The notes: generated from the sequence alone by a model not told the origin. DNA of 64,000 bases from Pseudomonas quebecensis (GCF_026410085.1 NZ_CP112866.1:4401001-4465000), one strand, 5' to 3'; shown: positions 8,883 to 18,451, counted from the first letter of the stretch. Translations and numbers: made by a program.

Positions 8883-10421
8883 CTAACTCAGCGACTTGCG
8901 ATTGAAATCCCGCAGCCGGAAACCTTGCAGTAATAACATCCCGAAGTACACCACTACCCCAGCGACCACCAGCACGCCCAGGCGCATGAAGCGTTCGAGC
9001 ATATGGCCCTGGTCCCAGGCGGGCATGAAGTGCATCAGCCCAAGCAACACGGCGCACATCATCCCCACCGCCACCAGCAGTTTGACCGCGAACATCCCCC
9101 AGCCTGGCTGCGGCTGGAACATCTGCTGTTTGCGCAGTTGGTAGAACAGCAGGCCGGCGTTGATGCAGGCGCCCGCGCTGATCGCCAGGGCCAGACCGGC
9201 ATGGGCCAGCGGGCCGATAAACAGCAGGTTGAGCAACTGCGTGACGATCAGCGTGAAAATCGCGATTTTCACCGGCGTGCGAATGTTCTGCTGGGCGTAG
9301 AAGCCCGGCGCCAGCACCTTGATCACAATGATGCCGAGCAGGCCGACGGAGTAGGCGATCAGCGCGCGCTGGGTCATCAGGGCGTCATGGGCGTCGAATT
9401 GACCATATTGGAACAGCGAGACTGTCAGCGGCTCAGCCAGAATGCCCAGCGCCAGGGAACACGGCAGCACCAGCACGAAGCACAGGCGCAGGCCCCAATC
9501 GAGGATGCGCGAGTATTCCTGGCGGTCCTTGTTGGCGTAGGTTCGCGCCAGGGTCGGCAGCAGGATTGTGCCGAGTGCCACGCCCAGCACACCGGAGGGC
9601 AACTCCATCAGACGATCGGCGTAATACATCCACGAAACTGAACCCGATACCAGCAACGAAGCGAACGCGGTGTTGATGATCAGGGAAATCTGACTGACCG
9701 ACACGCCAAGGATGGCCGGCAACATATTGCGCATGACACGCCAGACGCCGGTGTCCTTGAGGTTCAGGCGCGGCAGCACGAGCATGCCGATCTTCTTCAA
9801 ATGCGGCAGCTGGTAAAGCAATTGCGCCAGGCCACCGGCCAGCACCGCCCAGCCCAGCGCCATCACCGGCGGATCGAAGTACGGGGTGAGGAACAGCGCA
9901 AAGATGATCATGCTGACGTTAAGCAGCGTTGGCACGAAGGCCGGTACCGAGAAACGGTTCCAGGTATTGAGGATGGCCCCGGCCAGGGAAGACAGGGAAA
10001 TCAGCAATATATAAGGAAAGGTCACGCGCAGCAGGTCGGTGGTCAGCGCGAATTTTTCCGGGGTGTCGGCAAAGCCGGGCGCCGTGGCCCAGATCACCCA
10101 CGGTGCGGCGAGCATGCCCAGGGCGGTCACCAGCATCAATACCAGGGTCAGCAGGCCCGAGACGTAGGCAATAAAGGTGCGCGTCGCCTCTTCGCCCTGC
10201 TGGGTCTTGTACTCCGCCAGAATCGGCACGAACGCCTGCGAGAACGCCCCCTCGGCGAAGATGCGCCGCAGCAGGTTGGGCAACTTGAACGCGATAAAGA
10301 AGGCATCCGTGGCCATGCTGGCGCCAAAGATGCGCGCCAGCAGGGTGTCACGCACGAACCCCAGAACCCGGGAAATCATCGTGATAGAGCTGACGGCAGC
10401 CAGCGATTTGAGCAGATTCAT
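8883..10421 (-). CDS. murJ: Lipid II flippase MurJ
   Basis: A 512-residue polytopic inner-membrane protein of the MATE-like MOP superfamily that flips lipid II for peptidoglycan synthesis. The N-terminus ([15 protein letters not shown]) and [20 protein letters not shown] are MurJ signatures, and about 14 hydrophobic helices are spread over the length. It diverges from rpsT across a 252-bp region, as in other pseudomonads. A separate gene for the older name mviN is not present; this is the same protein. Confidence 0.97.
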   Translation of the reverse strand: MNLLKSLAAVSSITMISRVLGFVRDTLLARIFGASMATDAFFIAFKLPNLLRRIFAEGAFSQAFVPILAEYKTQQGEEATRTFIAYVSGLLTLVLMLVTALGMLAAPWVIWATAPGFADTPEKFALTTDLLRVTFPYILLISLSSLAGAILNTWNRFSVPAFVPTLLNVSMIIFALFLTPYFDPPVMALGWAVLAGGLAQLLYQLPHLKKIGMLVLPRLNLKDTGVWRVMRNMLPAILGVSVSQISLIINTAFASLLVSGSVSWMYYADRLMELPSGVLGVALGTILLPTLARTYANKDRQEYSRILDWGLRLCFVLVLPCSLALGILAEPLTVSLFQYGQFDAHDALMTQRALIAYSVGLLGIIVIKVLAPGFYAQQNIRTPVKIAIFTLIVTQLLNLLFIGPLAHAGLALAISAGACINAGLLFYQLRKQQMFQPQPGWGMFAVKLLVAVGMMCAVLLGLMHFMPAWDQGHMLERFMRLGVLVVAGVVVYFGMLLLQGFRLRDFNRKSLS

Positions 10422-10591
10422 TGAAAGAGTTTGCGCCTATGATAAAGAGCAGGCGAACTGTGCGCCCACTTATGCGATACTGCGCGCCTGCAACAGCACA
10501 GCGCCAAAGCTCGCGAGTTTACAGGTCAAGCGCCGGAAATAAATCACCCGCCTCTTAAGATCGACCACTCAGCAGTTCGCATCTGCCGCCC

Positions 10592-10620
10592 TTGACAACC
10601 CATCAAGTCATCGGCATGAT
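10592..10620 (+). promoter_or_regulatory. Sigma-70 promoter of rpsT
   Basis: TTGACA at 10592-10597, a 17-bp spacer and CATGAT at 10615-10620 form a strong sigma-70 promoter 54 bp upstream of the rpsT start, in the murJ/rpsT divergent region. Confidence 0.7.
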
Positions 10621-10673
10621 TCGCGGCCTATTTTGTTTGCTATTTCCTAAAAAGTCTTTCGAGGAGCTCGACG

Positions 10674-10952
10674 GTGGCCAACACACCTTCCGCCAAAAAA
10701 CGTGCAAAACAGGCTGAGAAGCGTCGCAGCCACAACGCCAGCCTGCGTTCCATGGTTCGTACCTACATCAAGAATGTAGTTAAAGCCATCGACACCAAAG
10801 ACGCTGAAAAAGCTCAAGCAGCCTACGTTCTGGCTGTGCCGGTTATCGACCGTATGGCCGATAAAGGCATCATCCACAAGAACAAGGCCGCTCGCCATAA
10901 GAGCCGCCTGAATGGCCACATCAAGGCTCTGAGCGTTGCTGCTGCAGCCTGA
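10674..10952 (+). CDS. rpsT: 30S ribosomal protein S20
   Basis: A 92-residue lysine/arginine/alanine-rich ribosomal protein bS20 ([17 protein letters not shown] start, MVRTYIKNV core, [11 protein letters not shown]). The start codon is GTG at 10674, seven bases after a perfect GAGGAG ribosome-binding site (10661-10666); S20 genes commonly use a non-ATG start, which in enterobacteria is part of autoregulation. It has its own promoter (10592) and intrinsic terminator (10997), so it is a monocistronic unit. Confidence 0.98.
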   Translation: MANTPSAKKRAKQAEKRRSHNASLRSMVRTYIKNVVKAIDTKDAEKAQAAYVLAVPVIDRMADKGIIHKNKAARHKSRLNGHIKALSVAAAA

Positions 10953-10996
10953 GTGGTAACAACTGCAACGCAGCCCAGCTTGCGTAACAGTTAAGA

Positions 10997-11029
10997 AATG
11001 CCCCGTACCGAAAGGTCCGGGGCATTTTT
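10997..11029 (+). terminator. Intrinsic terminator of rpsT
   Basis: AAATGCCCCGTACC-GAAA-GGTCCGGGGCATTT, a stem of about 14 bp with a GAAA tetraloop, followed by T residues. It lies 45 bp after the rpsT stop. Confidence 0.9.
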
Positions 11030-11061
11030 GTTTGTGCCTGAAAATCATCGCAGCTCCACCG

Positions 11062-11084
11062 GTGGGAGGGGCAAGTCCTCCCAC
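11062..11084. repeat. REP palindrome between rpsT and slyD
   Basis: GTGGGAGGGG-CAAG-TCCTCCCAC, a single REP-type palindrome between two converging transcription units. Confidence 0.7.
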
Positions 11085-11112
11085 ATTTTGATCGCGGTGT
11101 ATTTTCGGGCAC

Positions 11113-11147
11113 AAAAAAAACGCCCCGAACCGGTCGGGGCGTTTTTT
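11113..11147. terminator. Bidirectional terminator rpsT / slyD
   Basis: An A8 run, the stem CGCCCCGAAC/GGTCGGGGCG and a T6 run make a hairpin usable on both strands, 25 bp after the slyD stop on the minus strand. Confidence 0.88.
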
Positions 11148-11171
11148 GCTACCGCTTGATCAAAACATCAA

Positions 11172-11657
11172 TCAATGGTGATGACCGCCTTCACCGTGGA
11201 CGTGACCGTGGGCCACTTCTTCCTGGGAAGCGTCGCGGATGGCAACGATCTTCACTTGGAAGTTCAGGCGCTGGCCAGCCAGGGGATGGTTGCCGTCGAC
11301 GGTAACGTCGTCGCCGTCCAGGTCACGGATTGTGACGATCTGCATTTGACCGTCCGGCGCGGAAGCGTGGAACTGCATGCCCACTTCCAACTCATCAACA
11401 CCTTCGAACATGCTGCGGCTCAGGGTGCTGACCAGTTCGGCGGAGTATTCGCCGTAGGCATCTTCAGGCTCCACGGCAACGTTCAGCTCATCGCCAACGC
11501 TTTTGCCTTCCAGTGCCTTTTCCAGGCCTGGAATGATGTTACCTGCGCCTTGCAGGTAGACCAGCGGCGCGCCGCCGGCTGAGCTGTCGATGACCTCACC
11601 AGCGTCGTTGGTCAGGGTATAGTCGATGGAGACAGCCTTGTTAGCGGCGATCGTCAT
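11172..11657 (-). CDS. slyD: FKBP-type prolyl isomerase / metallochaperone SlyD
   Basis: A 161-residue prolyl isomerase of the SlyD group. It has the FKBP core (TNDAGEVIDSSAGGAPLVYLQG), the insert-in-flap chaperone domain (EPEDAYGEYSAELV) and a short histidine-rich tail (HGHVHGEGGHHH) able to bind nickel or other divalent metals. The open frame continues far upstream, but MTIAANKAVSIDYTL at 11657 is the family start; the upstream extension is antisense to the DUF3565 gene. P. aeruginosa also has slyD beside the ackA-pta region. Confidence 0.93.
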   Translation of the reverse strand: MTIAANKAVSIDYTLTNDAGEVIDSSAGGAPLVYLQGAGNIIPGLEKALEGKSVGDELNVAVEPEDAYGEYSAELVSTLSRSMFEGVDELEVGMQFHASAPDGQMQIVTIRDLDGDDVTVDGNHPLAGQRLNFQVKIVAIRDASQEEVAHGHVHGEGGHHH

Positions 11658-11946
11658 GGGGCGAGACCTTTTGCATAAGAATGAAGAACGGACAAGTCTA
11701 AACAAGGATTTGCCCGAAAGCGAACAGAACCCGGACGGACGGGACCGACCAACGGTCTCCCGCATCCTCGGCTTCCACCTGGACGTCGAGCAGCAATGGG
11801 TTGTCGAGCTGTCCTGCGGCCACACCCAGCACCTGCGCCACCAGCCACCCTGGCAATCCCGCGCCTGGGTACTCGACCCGCTGCAACGCAGCAAAAAAAT
11901 AGGCCAGCGCTTTGCCTGCGGCTGGTGTGCGCAAGCCCACGAATAG
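11656..11946 (+). CDS. DUF3565 domain protein
   Basis: A small protein (up to 96 residues) whose core RILGFHLDVEQQWVVELSCG-HTQHLRHQPPW and terminal CGWC match the DUF3565 family, which has no known function; Cys and His residues suggest metal binding. The start is uncertain: ATG at 11656 shares two bases with the slyD start codon on the other strand, leaving no promoter space, so a downstream TTG such as the one near 11710 may be used. It reads towards pta. Confidence 0.65.
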   Translation: MGRDLLHKNEERTSLNKDLPESEQNPDGRDRPTVSRILGFHLDVEQQWVVELSCGHTQHLRHQPPWQSRAWVLDPLQRSKKIGQRFACGWCAQAHE

Positions 11947-12025
11947 CGATAACCTTGGCACCTGATTCCCGGCAGGCGCTCAGTCATAGAGCGCCACCGA
12001 AGCCATGCACCTCCAGAGAATTCGC

Positions 12026-14125
12026 ATGCAGACTTTTTTTATCGCGCCCACCGATTTTGGTGTGGGTCTGACCTCCATCAGCCTCGGGCTGGTGCGCACC
12101 CTCGAACGAGCCGGGCTGAAAGTCGGCTTCTTCAAACCGATTGCCCAACCTCACCCAGGCGATACCGGCCCCGAACGCTCCACCGAGCTGGTGGCGCGCA
12201 CCCACGGCCTCAAGCCGCCACAGCCCCTGGGCCTGGCCCACGTAGAGCGGATGCTCGGGGACGGCCAGCTCGATGAGCTGCTGGAAGAAATCATCACCCT
12301 GTATCAGCAGGCCGCCGTGGGCAAGGATGTGCTCATCGTCGAGGGCATGGTGCCGACCCGCAGCGCCAGCTATGCCGCACGGGTCAACTTGCACCTGGCC
12401 AAGAGCCTGGATGCGGAAGTGATCCTGGTCTCGGCCCCGGAAAACGAAGTACTCACCGAGCTGTCCGGCCGCGTGGAACTGCAGGCCCAACTGTTCGGCG
12501 GGCCGAAAGACCCGAAAGTGCTCGGCGTAATCCTCAACAAGGTGCGCACTGACGAAAGCATGGAAGCCTTCTCGGCGCGCCTCAAGGAACATTCGCCCTT
12601 GCTGCGCAGTGGCGATTTCCGCCTGTTAGGCTGCATTCCCTACCAGCCTGAACTCAATGCCCCGCGCACCCGTGACGTCGCCGACCTGATGGGCGCACAG
12701 ATCCTCAATGCCGGCGACTACGAAACCCGGCGCATGACCCGCATCATCATCTGCGCCCGCACCATGCGTAACACCGTGGAACTGCTCAAGCCCGGCGTGC
12801 TGGTGGTGACTCCCGGGGACCGCGACGACATTATCCTGGCCGTCAGCCTGGCCGCCATCAACGGCGTGCCCCTGGCCGGGTTGCTGCTGACCAGCGACAC
12901 CCTGCCCGACCCGCGCATCATGGACCTGTGCCGCGGCGCCTTCCAGGCCGGGCTGCCGGTGCTGTCGGTGAGTACCGGCTCCTACGAGACCGCCAACCTG
13001 CTCAACAACCTGAACAAGGAAATTCCCATCGATGACCGCGAGCGCGCCGAGATCATTACCGATTTCGTCGCCGGCCATCTCGATGCACGCTGGCTGCACC
13101 AACGCTGCGGCACGCCGCGGGAGATGCGCCTGTCGCCGGCGGTGTTCCGCTACCAGTTGATCCAGCGCGCCCAGGCCGCCAACAAGCGCATCGTCCTGCC
13201 CGAAGGCAGCGAGCCGCTGACCGTGCAGGCCGCCGCCATCTGCCAGGCTCGCGGCATTGCGCGCTGCGTGCTGCTGGCCAAGCCGGCGGACGTGGAAGCC
13301 GTGGCCCGTGCCCAAGGCATCGAATTGCCCGAAGGACTGGAGATTCTCGACCCGGACCTGATCCGCGAGCGGTACGTCGAGCCCATGGTGGCGTTGCGCA
13401 AGAGCAAGAGCCTCAATGCGCCGATGGCCGAGCAGCAGTTGGAAGATACCGTGGTTATCGCGACCATGATGCTGGCCCTGGATGAAGTCGACGGGCTGGT
13501 ATCCGGGGTTATCCATTCCACCGCCAATACCATCCGCCCGGCCTTGCAGTTGATTAAAACCGCACCGGGTTGCACGTTGGTGTCGTCGGTGTTCTTCATG
13601 TTGTTCCCCGAACAGGTGCTGGTGTACGGCGACTGCGTGATGAACCCGCACCCCAGCGCCGCCGAACTGGCGGAAATTGCCCTGCAGAGCGCCGACTCGG
13701 CGCAGGCGTTCGGCATTACCCCGCGCGTGGCAATGATCAGTTACTCCAGCGGCGACTCGGCCAGCGGCGAAGAAGTCGAGAAAGTCCGCGAAGCCACTCT
13801 GCTTGCCCATGAACAGCAAAGTGCACTGTTGATCGACGGCCCGCTGCAATACGACGCCGCCGCCAACGAAACCGTGGCGCGGCAACTGGCGCCCAACAGC
13901 CCGGTCGCCGGCAAGGCCACGGTATTCGTGTTCCCGGACCTGAACACCGGCAACACCACCCACAAAGCGGTGCAGCGCAGCGCCGACTGCGTAAGCCTGG
14001 GACCGATGCTCCAGGGGCTGCGCAAACCGGTCAACGACCTGCCGCGCGGCGCCCAGGTCGACGACATCGTGTACACCATCGCACTGACTGCGATCCAAGC
14101 CGCCAACCGACCTATGGATATCTAA
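12026..14125 (+). CDS. pta: Phosphate acetyltransferase Pta
   Basis: A long-form (about 699 residues) phosphotransacetylase interconverting acetyl-CoA and acetyl phosphate. Order of parts: an N-terminal P-loop-like AAA_26 (BioD-like) domain beginning TFFIAPTDFGVGLTS, a DRTGG regulatory domain (about residues 220-330), and the catalytic PTA domain beginning near residue 375 (IVLPEGSEPLTVQAA) with DGPLQYDAAA and FPDLNTGNTTHKAVQR. The start MQTFFIAP is preferred over an ATG 7 codons upstream on family likeness. No ackA is seen next to it in this window. Its TAA abuts the ATG of the acyltransferase. Confidence 0.95.
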   Translation: MQTFFIAPTDFGVGLTSISLGLVRTLERAGLKVGFFKPIAQPHPGDTGPERSTELVARTHGLKPPQPLGLAHVERMLGDGQLDELLEEIITLYQQAAVGKDVLIVEGMVPTRSASYAARVNLHLAKSLDAEVILVSAPENEVLTELSGRVELQAQLFGGPKDPKVLGVILNKVRTDESMEAFSARLKEHSPLLRSGDFRLLGCIPYQPELNAPRTRDVADLMGAQILNAGDYETRRMTRIIICARTMRNTVELLKPGVLVVTPGDRDDIILAVSLAAINGVPLAGLLLTSDTLPDPRIMDLCRGAFQAGLPVLSVSTGSYETANLLNNLNKEIPIDDRERAEIITDFVAGHLDARWLHQRCGTPREMRLSPAVFRYQLIQRAQAANKRIVLPEGSEPLTVQAAAICQARGIARCVLLAKPADVEAVARAQGIELPEGLEILDPDLIRERYVEPMVALRKSKSLNAPMAEQQLEDTVVIATMMLALDEVDGLVSGVIHSTANTIRPALQLIKTAPGCTLVSSVFFMLFPEQVLVYGDCVMNPHPSAAELAEIALQSADSAQAFGITPRVAMISYSSGDSASGEEVEKVREATLLAHEQQSALLIDGPLQYDAAANETVARQLAPNSPVAGKATVFVFPDLNTGNTTHKAVQRSADCVSLGPMLQGLRKPVNDLPRGAQVDDIVYTIALTAIQAANRPMDI

Positions 14126-15025
14126 ATGCTGGATTTTCTGCCTGCCGCCGTACGCGGGGTGATCGCATCGCTGTTGCTGGCGCTGAACACAATTCTGCTG
14201 TGTTCGTTCCTGTTCGTCGTGGCGCTGTTCAAGGCCCTGCCCTTCGCCAAGCGCTTCAGTGAATGGCTGATGAACCACACCCATGAGGCCTGGGTCACCA
14301 ACAATAAGGGCTGGATGAACCTGGTCCGGCACACGCGCTGGCACGTGTCCGGCCTTGAAGGCCTGGACTACCAGCATTCCTACCTGGTGACCAGCAATCA
14401 CCAGAGTTGGGTCGACATCATGGTGCTGCAATATGTGCTCAATCGTCGCATTCGCCCGCTCAAGTTTTTCCTCAAGCAGGAGTTGATCTGGGTGCCGGTG
14501 ATTGGCCTGGCGTGGTGGGCGTTGGGCTTTCCCTTCATGAAACGCTACACCAAGGCCTACCTGGAAAAACACCCGGAGAAGAAAGGCAAGGACCTGGAAA
14601 CCACCCGCAAGACCTGCGCGAAGTTTCGCGACAACCCGGTGGGCATCTTCAATTTCGCCGAAGGCACGCGGTTTACGCCGGGCAAGCATGCGCAGCAAAA
14701 TTCACCGTTTCGCTACCTGCTCAAGCCCAAGGCCGGCGGTATCGCGTTTGTGCTGGATGCCATGGGCGAACAGTTGAAGTCGCTGGTGAACGTGACTATC
14801 CACTACCCCGCCGGGCGCCCCGGGTACTGGGACTTGCTATGCGGGAAGGTGAAGGACGTGGTGGTGCGGTTTGATGAGGTGCAGATCCCGCGTGAGTTCA
14901 TCGGCAAGAACTATGAGCAGGATGGGGAGTATCGACTGGCGTTCCAGGGGTGGATCAACCAACTGTGGGAAGAGAAGGATGCGTTACTGGACAAGCTACA
15001 TAAAGACTTCCCAGACAAACGATAA
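14126..15025 (+). CDS. PlsC-type 1-acyl-glycerol-phosphate acyltransferase-like protein
   Basis: A 299-residue membrane-bound acyltransferase with an N-terminal hydrophobic segment (residues 10-36), the HX4D catalytic motif (NHQSWVD, His92/Asp97) and the FAEGTRF substrate motif (about 177-183). It resembles the YihG-type branch of the PlsC superfamily, which can remodel phospholipid acyl chains; its exact acceptor is unknown. Its ATG follows the pta TAA without a gap, so it is probably co-transcribed with pta. A REPIN follows it. Confidence 0.85.
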   Translation: MLDFLPAAVRGVIASLLLALNTILLCSFLFVVALFKALPFAKRFSEWLMNHTHEAWVTNNKGWMNLVRHTRWHVSGLEGLDYQHSYLVTSNHQSWVDIMVLQYVLNRRIRPLKFFLKQELIWVPVIGLAWWALGFPFMKRYTKAYLEKHPEKKGKDLETTRKTCAKFRDNPVGIFNFAEGTRFTPGKHAQQNSPFRYLLKPKAGGIAFVLDAMGEQLKSLVNVTIHYPAGRPGYWDLLCGKVKDVVVRFDEVQIPREFIGKNYEQDGEYRLAFQGWINQLWEEKDALLDKLHKDFPDKR

Positions 15026-15032
15026 TCAAAAG

Positions 15033-15119
15033 GTGGGAGAGGGCTTGCCCTCAATAGCAGTGTGTCAGTCAATACCTCTGTCACGGGTACATCGCTATCG
15101 GGGGCAAGCCCCCTCCCAC
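15033..15119. repeat. REPIN (inverted REP pair)
   Basis: Two REP sequences in opposite orientation, GTGGGAGAGGGCTTGCCCTC at 15033-15052 and GGGGGCAAGCCCCCTCCCAC at 15100-15119, with about 47 bp between, between the converging acyltransferase and cysN genes. REPINs of this build are mobilised by RAYT transposases in P. fluorescens; no RAYT gene is in the window. Confidence 0.85.
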
Positions 15120-15135
15120 ATTTGACTGCGCGAGC

Positions 15136-17034
15136 TTAGATCGCGCCGCGCTGACGCAACAGTTCCAGCACTTGCTTGACGCTGTCTTCCAGCGACAGGG
15201 CCTGGGTGTCGATGACCAGGTCGGCGTTCAACGGCACGTCGTACGGGAAGGACTCGCCAGGAATGTTATCCCCACCGGCGGCATACAGGCCTTGCGGATC
15301 GCGCTCGGCGCACACCAGCGGCGACGCCTGCACGTAAACGGTCAGCAGGCGGTCGCTGCCAATCAGCGCCTTGGCCTGTTCACGACCTTCGGCGTCCGGT
15401 GCGACGAACGCGGCCAGGGTCAGCAGGCCGGCTTCGTTGAACTGACGCGCCACATGCGCGGCACGCCGCCAGTTCTCGGTACGCCCGGCGCGATCCTGCG
15501 GCAGCCCTTTGTTGAGGTCGTGGCGCAGGTTCTGGCCATCCAGCACGAACACGGCACGGCCCATATCGAACAGCTTGCGCTCGACCGCATAGGCCAGGGT
15601 GCTCTTACCGGCGCCCGACAACCCGCTGAACAACACCGTAGCCGGTTGCTGGCCGAAGCGCAGCGCGCGCTCTTCGGTTGCCACATGGGCCAACTTGCCG
15701 TGGTGCGACGCACCGCCATGGTTCACCGGCGGCGCGATGATCATGCCGGCCGCCACGGTGCCGTTGGTCAGACGATCAATGACAATGAAGGCGCCGGTGG
15801 TGCGGTTGCTGTCGTAACCGTCCAGCGCGATGGCGGCGTCGAGGCTGACCTTGACGCGGCCGATCTCGTTCAACTGCAACGAACTCGCCGGGCCTTCGGC
15901 CAGGGTGTTCACGTCCACGCGGTGCACGATGCTGGTGATGGAACCCGGCACGTAACTGGTGGCGCGCTTGATGTCGTATTTCTTGCCCGGCAGCATCGGT
16001 TCTTCGGCCATCCACACCAGCATGGCATCGAAGGCGTCGGCCACCTGCGGCACGTTGTCGGCATGCACCAGCAAGTCGCCGCGCGAGATGTCGATCTCGT
16101 CTTCCATGGTCAGGGTCACCGCCTGGCCGGGGCCGGCGTGCTCCAGCTCACCTTCGAAGGTGACGATGGATTTGACGCGGCTGCTCTTGCCCGACGGCAG
16201 CACCACGACTTCGTCGCCCTTGTGCACGATGCCGCTGGCCAGGGTGCCGGCGAAGCCACGGAAGTTCAGGTTCGGACGGTTGACGTACTGCACCGGGAAA
16301 CGCAGGTCGGTGTAGTTGCGGTCGTTGGCGATCTCGACGGTCTCGAGGATCTCCATCAACGACTGCCCGGTGTACCAGGGCGAACGCTCGCTCTTGTTGA
16401 CCACGTTGTCGCCCTTGAGCGCCGACATCGGCACGAACGCCATGGTGCTCGGCTTGAATGCGATGCCGTCGGCGAACTTCAGGTAATCGGCCTTGATCGC
16501 CTCGAAGACGTTTTGGTCGAAGCCGTTGATATCCATCTTGTTGACGGCGATCACGATGTGCTTGATGCCCAGCAACGAGGCGATGTAGCTGTGGCGACGG
16601 GTCTGGGTCTGCACGCCATAGCGCGCGTCGATCAGAATGATCGCCAGGTCACAGGTGGACGCACCCGTAGCCATGTTGCGGGTGTACTGCTCATGGCCGG
16701 GCGTGTCGGCGATGATGAATTTGCGCTTGGCGGTAGAGAAGTAGCGGTAAGCCACATCAATGGTGATGCCCTGCTCACGCTCGGCCTGCAAGCCGTCGAC
16801 CAGCAGGGCCAGGTCGATATCGTCACCGGTGGTGCCGGACTTCTTCGAATCGCGGGTAATGGCTTCCAAGTGATCTTCGTAGATCATCTTGGAGTCGTGC
16901 AGCAGGCGCCCGATCAGGGTGCTCTTACCGTCGTCGACGTTGCCACAGGTCAGGAAGCGCAACATTTCCTTGCGCTCGTGCTGGCCCAGGTAGGCGAGGA
17001 TGTCCTCGCTGATCAAATCAGATTGATGGCTCAT
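15136..17034 (-). CDS. cysN: Sulfate adenylyltransferase subunit 1 / APS kinase fusion CysNC
   Basis: A 632-residue fusion. Residues 1 to about 440 are the GTPase subunit of ATP sulfurylase (GNVDDGKS at 31-38, DTPGH at 110-114, NKMD at 165-168, plus EF-Tu-like beta-barrels). From about residue 459 comes APS kinase (P-loop GLSGAGKS at 471-478, [19 protein letters not shown]). With CysD it makes APS and then PAPS from sulfate. The start at 17034 (MSHQSDLI) has GGAG 11 bases upstream; that GGAG lies inside the repeat sequence that flanks the inserted four-helix gene. cysD is 500 bp upstream, instead of the usual few bases. Confidence 0.97.
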   Translation of the reverse strand: MSHQSDLISEDILAYLGQHERKEMLRFLTCGNVDDGKSTLIGRLLHDSKMIYEDHLEAITRDSKKSGTTGDDIDLALLVDGLQAEREQGITIDVAYRYFSTAKRKFIIADTPGHEQYTRNMATGASTCDLAIILIDARYGVQTQTRRHSYIASLLGIKHIVIAVNKMDINGFDQNVFEAIKADYLKFADGIAFKPSTMAFVPMSALKGDNVVNKSERSPWYTGQSLMEILETVEIANDRNYTDLRFPVQYVNRPNLNFRGFAGTLASGIVHKGDEVVVLPSGKSSRVKSIVTFEGELEHAGPGQAVTLTMEDEIDISRGDLLVHADNVPQVADAFDAMLVWMAEEPMLPGKKYDIKRATSYVPGSITSIVHRVDVNTLAEGPASSLQLNEIGRVKVSLDAAIALDGYDSNRTTGAFIVIDRLTNGTVAAGMIIAPPVNHGGASHHGKLAHVATEERALRFGQQPATVLFSGLSGAGKSTLAYAVERKLFDMGRAVFVLDGQNLRHDLNKGLPQDRAGRTENWRRAAHVARQFNEAGLLTLAAFVAPDAEGREQAKALIGSDRLLTVYVQASPLVCAERDPQGLYAAGGDNIPGESFPYDVPLNADLVIDTQALSLEDSVKQVLELLRQRGAI

Positions 17035-17061
17035 TGGGTTCAAGCTCCGAGCTGTAAGCTT

Positions 17062-17074
17062 CAAGCGGCAAGCT
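17062..17074. repeat. Left inverted repeat of the four-helix module
   Basis: CAAGCGGCAAGCT, the exact reverse complement of 17510-17522. It sits in a longer AGCTT-rich stretch (17041-17090) just upstream of the cysN start. Confidence 0.7.
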
Positions 17075-17087
17075 TGTCGGCGTACAG

Positions 17088-17429
17088 CTAGTCAGAAATT
17101 TTGTTGATCAGGCCGCAGAGCATTTTTGAGAGCTCGCGAGTTTCTGTAATCCAGTTTTCAGCCAGCGGGCGGGCGATGTAAGCAATGTCGCTACCGATGA
17201 GAATCTGTGTCCGTAACTCACCACAAGAAGCCTTCGCTATCCAAAGAAAACGCGCCTTTTCTTTAGCACTGCGACGCTCCGTACCCTCAGCAATATTGGA
17301 GGGCACCGAAAGTGCAGAGCGAGTGATCTGGTCCTTAAAACCAAGATCCCTGCATTGCGCCAACTCCCGGTAAACTCCCACCGCTAAACATTTGCTTCTC
17401 TGCCAAACGACCAACTTCTCGAAGTCCAT
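17088..17429 (-). CDS. Four-helix-bundle protein (S23 / 23S rRNA IVP family)
   Basis: A 113-residue protein of the four-helix-bundle family first seen in 23S rRNA intervening sequences (TIGR02436-like). Family marks are [12 protein letters not shown] at the start, [19 protein letters not shown] in the middle and a C-terminal helix with [12 protein letters not shown]. Related proteins form pentamers and bind nucleic acid; the Avd accessory protein of diversity-generating retroelements belongs to the same fold, but no reverse transcriptase is present here. It lies between cysD and cysN on the same strand, and both edges carry inverted AGCTTGCCGCTTG repeats, so it looks like a discrete insertion. 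Its function is not known. Confidence 0.85.
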   Translation of the reverse strand: MDFEKLVVWQRSKCLAVGVYRELAQCRDLGFKDQITRSALSVPSNIAEGTERRSAKEKARFLWIAKASCGELRTQILIGSDIAYIARPLAENWITETRELSKMLCGLINKISD

Positions 17430-17509
17430 TACGAGTCACTCGATAGCGGCTCGCAACAACCGGCTGCAAGCACCAAACCGCCAAATTACGCATACCGCCT
17501 TTAACTTGC

Positions 17510-17522
17510 AGCTTGCCGCTTG
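17510..17522. repeat. Right inverted repeat of the four-helix module
   Basis: AGCTTGCCGCTTG, inverted copy of 17062-17074, 12 bp downstream (minus sense) of the cysD stop. Confidence 0.7.
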
Positions 17523-17533
17523 TAACTCGAAAC

Positions 17534-18451
17534 TTAAAAGTACCCCTGCCGTTTTTTATCTTCCATGGAGCCGGCGCCATCATGGTCGATGACCCGGCCC
17601 TGGCGCTCGGAAGTTCGCGTCAGGAGCATTTCCTGAATGATGTCCGTCAGCGTTTCGGCTTCGGACTCCACCGCGCCCGTCAACGGGTAGCAGCCAAGAG
17701 TACGGAAACGGACTTTCTTTTTGACGATACGGGCTTTGTCTTCGTCGGACAGGTGCTCAAGGATGCGGTCGTCGTCGATCATGATCAACGTGCCGTTCTT
17801 CTCGATCACCTCACGCTCGGCGGCGAAGTACAGCGGCACGATCGGGATGCCTTCCAGGTAGATGTACTGCCAGATGTCCAGCTCGGTCCAGTTGGACAGC
17901 GGGAACACGCGGATCGACTCGCCCTTGTTGACGTTGCCGTTGTAGACGTTCCACAGCTCCGGACGCTGGTTCTTCGGGTCCCAGCGGTGTTTGCTGTCGC
18001 GGAACGAGTACACGCGCTCTTTGGCGCGGGATTTCTCTTCATCGCGACGGGCGCCGCCGAATGCTGCGTCGAAACCATACTTGTCCAGGGCCTGCTTGAG
18101 GCCCTCGGTTTTCATGATGTCGGTGTGCTTGGCGCTGCCGTGGGTGAACGGGTTGATGCCCTGCGCCACCCCATCCGGATTGACGTGGGTGATCAACTCC
18201 AGGCCCAGTTCTTCGACCATTTTGTCGCGGAACTTGTACATCTCCTGGAATTTCCAGCGGGTGTCGACGTGCATCACCGGGAATGGCAGCTTGCCCGGGA
18301 AAAACGCCTTGCGTGCCAGGTGCAGCATCACGGCGGAGTCTTTACCGATCGAGTAGAGCATCACCGGGTTGTCGAACTCGGCGGCGACCTCGCGGATGAT
18401 GTGGATGCTTTCCGCCTCCAGCTGTTTCAGATGCGTCAGTTTGTCGACCAT
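17534..18451 (-). CDS. cysD: Sulfate adenylyltransferase subunit 2 CysD
   Basis: A 305-residue PAPS-reductase-like PP-loop subunit of ATP sulfurylase; with the CysN GTPase it makes APS from sulfate and ATP. Visible motifs are [18 protein letters not shown] (PP-loop) near residue 35, HVDTRWKF, and [15 protein letters not shown]. The end [23 protein letters not shown] is the family C-terminus, so the gene is intact in spite of the insertion 12 bp downstream. It starts the sulfate-activation operon; the 173 bp upstream must hold a CysB-dependent promoter, though I could not single out its hexamers. Confidence 0.97.
   Translation of the reverse strand: MVDKLTHLKQLEAESIHIIREVAAEFDNPVMLYSIGKDSAVMLHLARKAFFPGKLPFPVMHVDTRWKFQEMYKFRDKMVEELGLELITHVNPDGVAQGINPFTHGSAKHTDIMKTEGLKQALDKYGFDAAFGGARRDEEKSRAKERVYSFRDSKHRWDPKNQRPELWNVYNGNVNKGESIRVFPLSNWTELDIWQYIYLEGIPIVPLYFAAEREVIEKNGTLIMIDDDRILEHLSDEDKARIVKKKVRFRTLGCYPLTGAVESEAETLTDIIQEMLLTRTSERQGRVIDHDGAGSMEDKKRQGYF

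Noticed and set aside
12626..14698. Long minus-strand open frame (about 690 codons) over pta and the acyltransferase
   Set aside because: His/Gln-rich shadow of the GC-skewed codon positions of pta; no domain recognised.
15172..17091. Plus-strand open frame (about 639 codons) over cysN
   Set aside because: Antisense shadow of the CysNC fusion, whose P-loops and length are intact.
17088..17429. Diversity-generating retroelement accessory gene (avd)
   Set aside because: The four-helix fold is shared with Avd, but there is no reverse transcriptase, template repeat or variable target gene near by.
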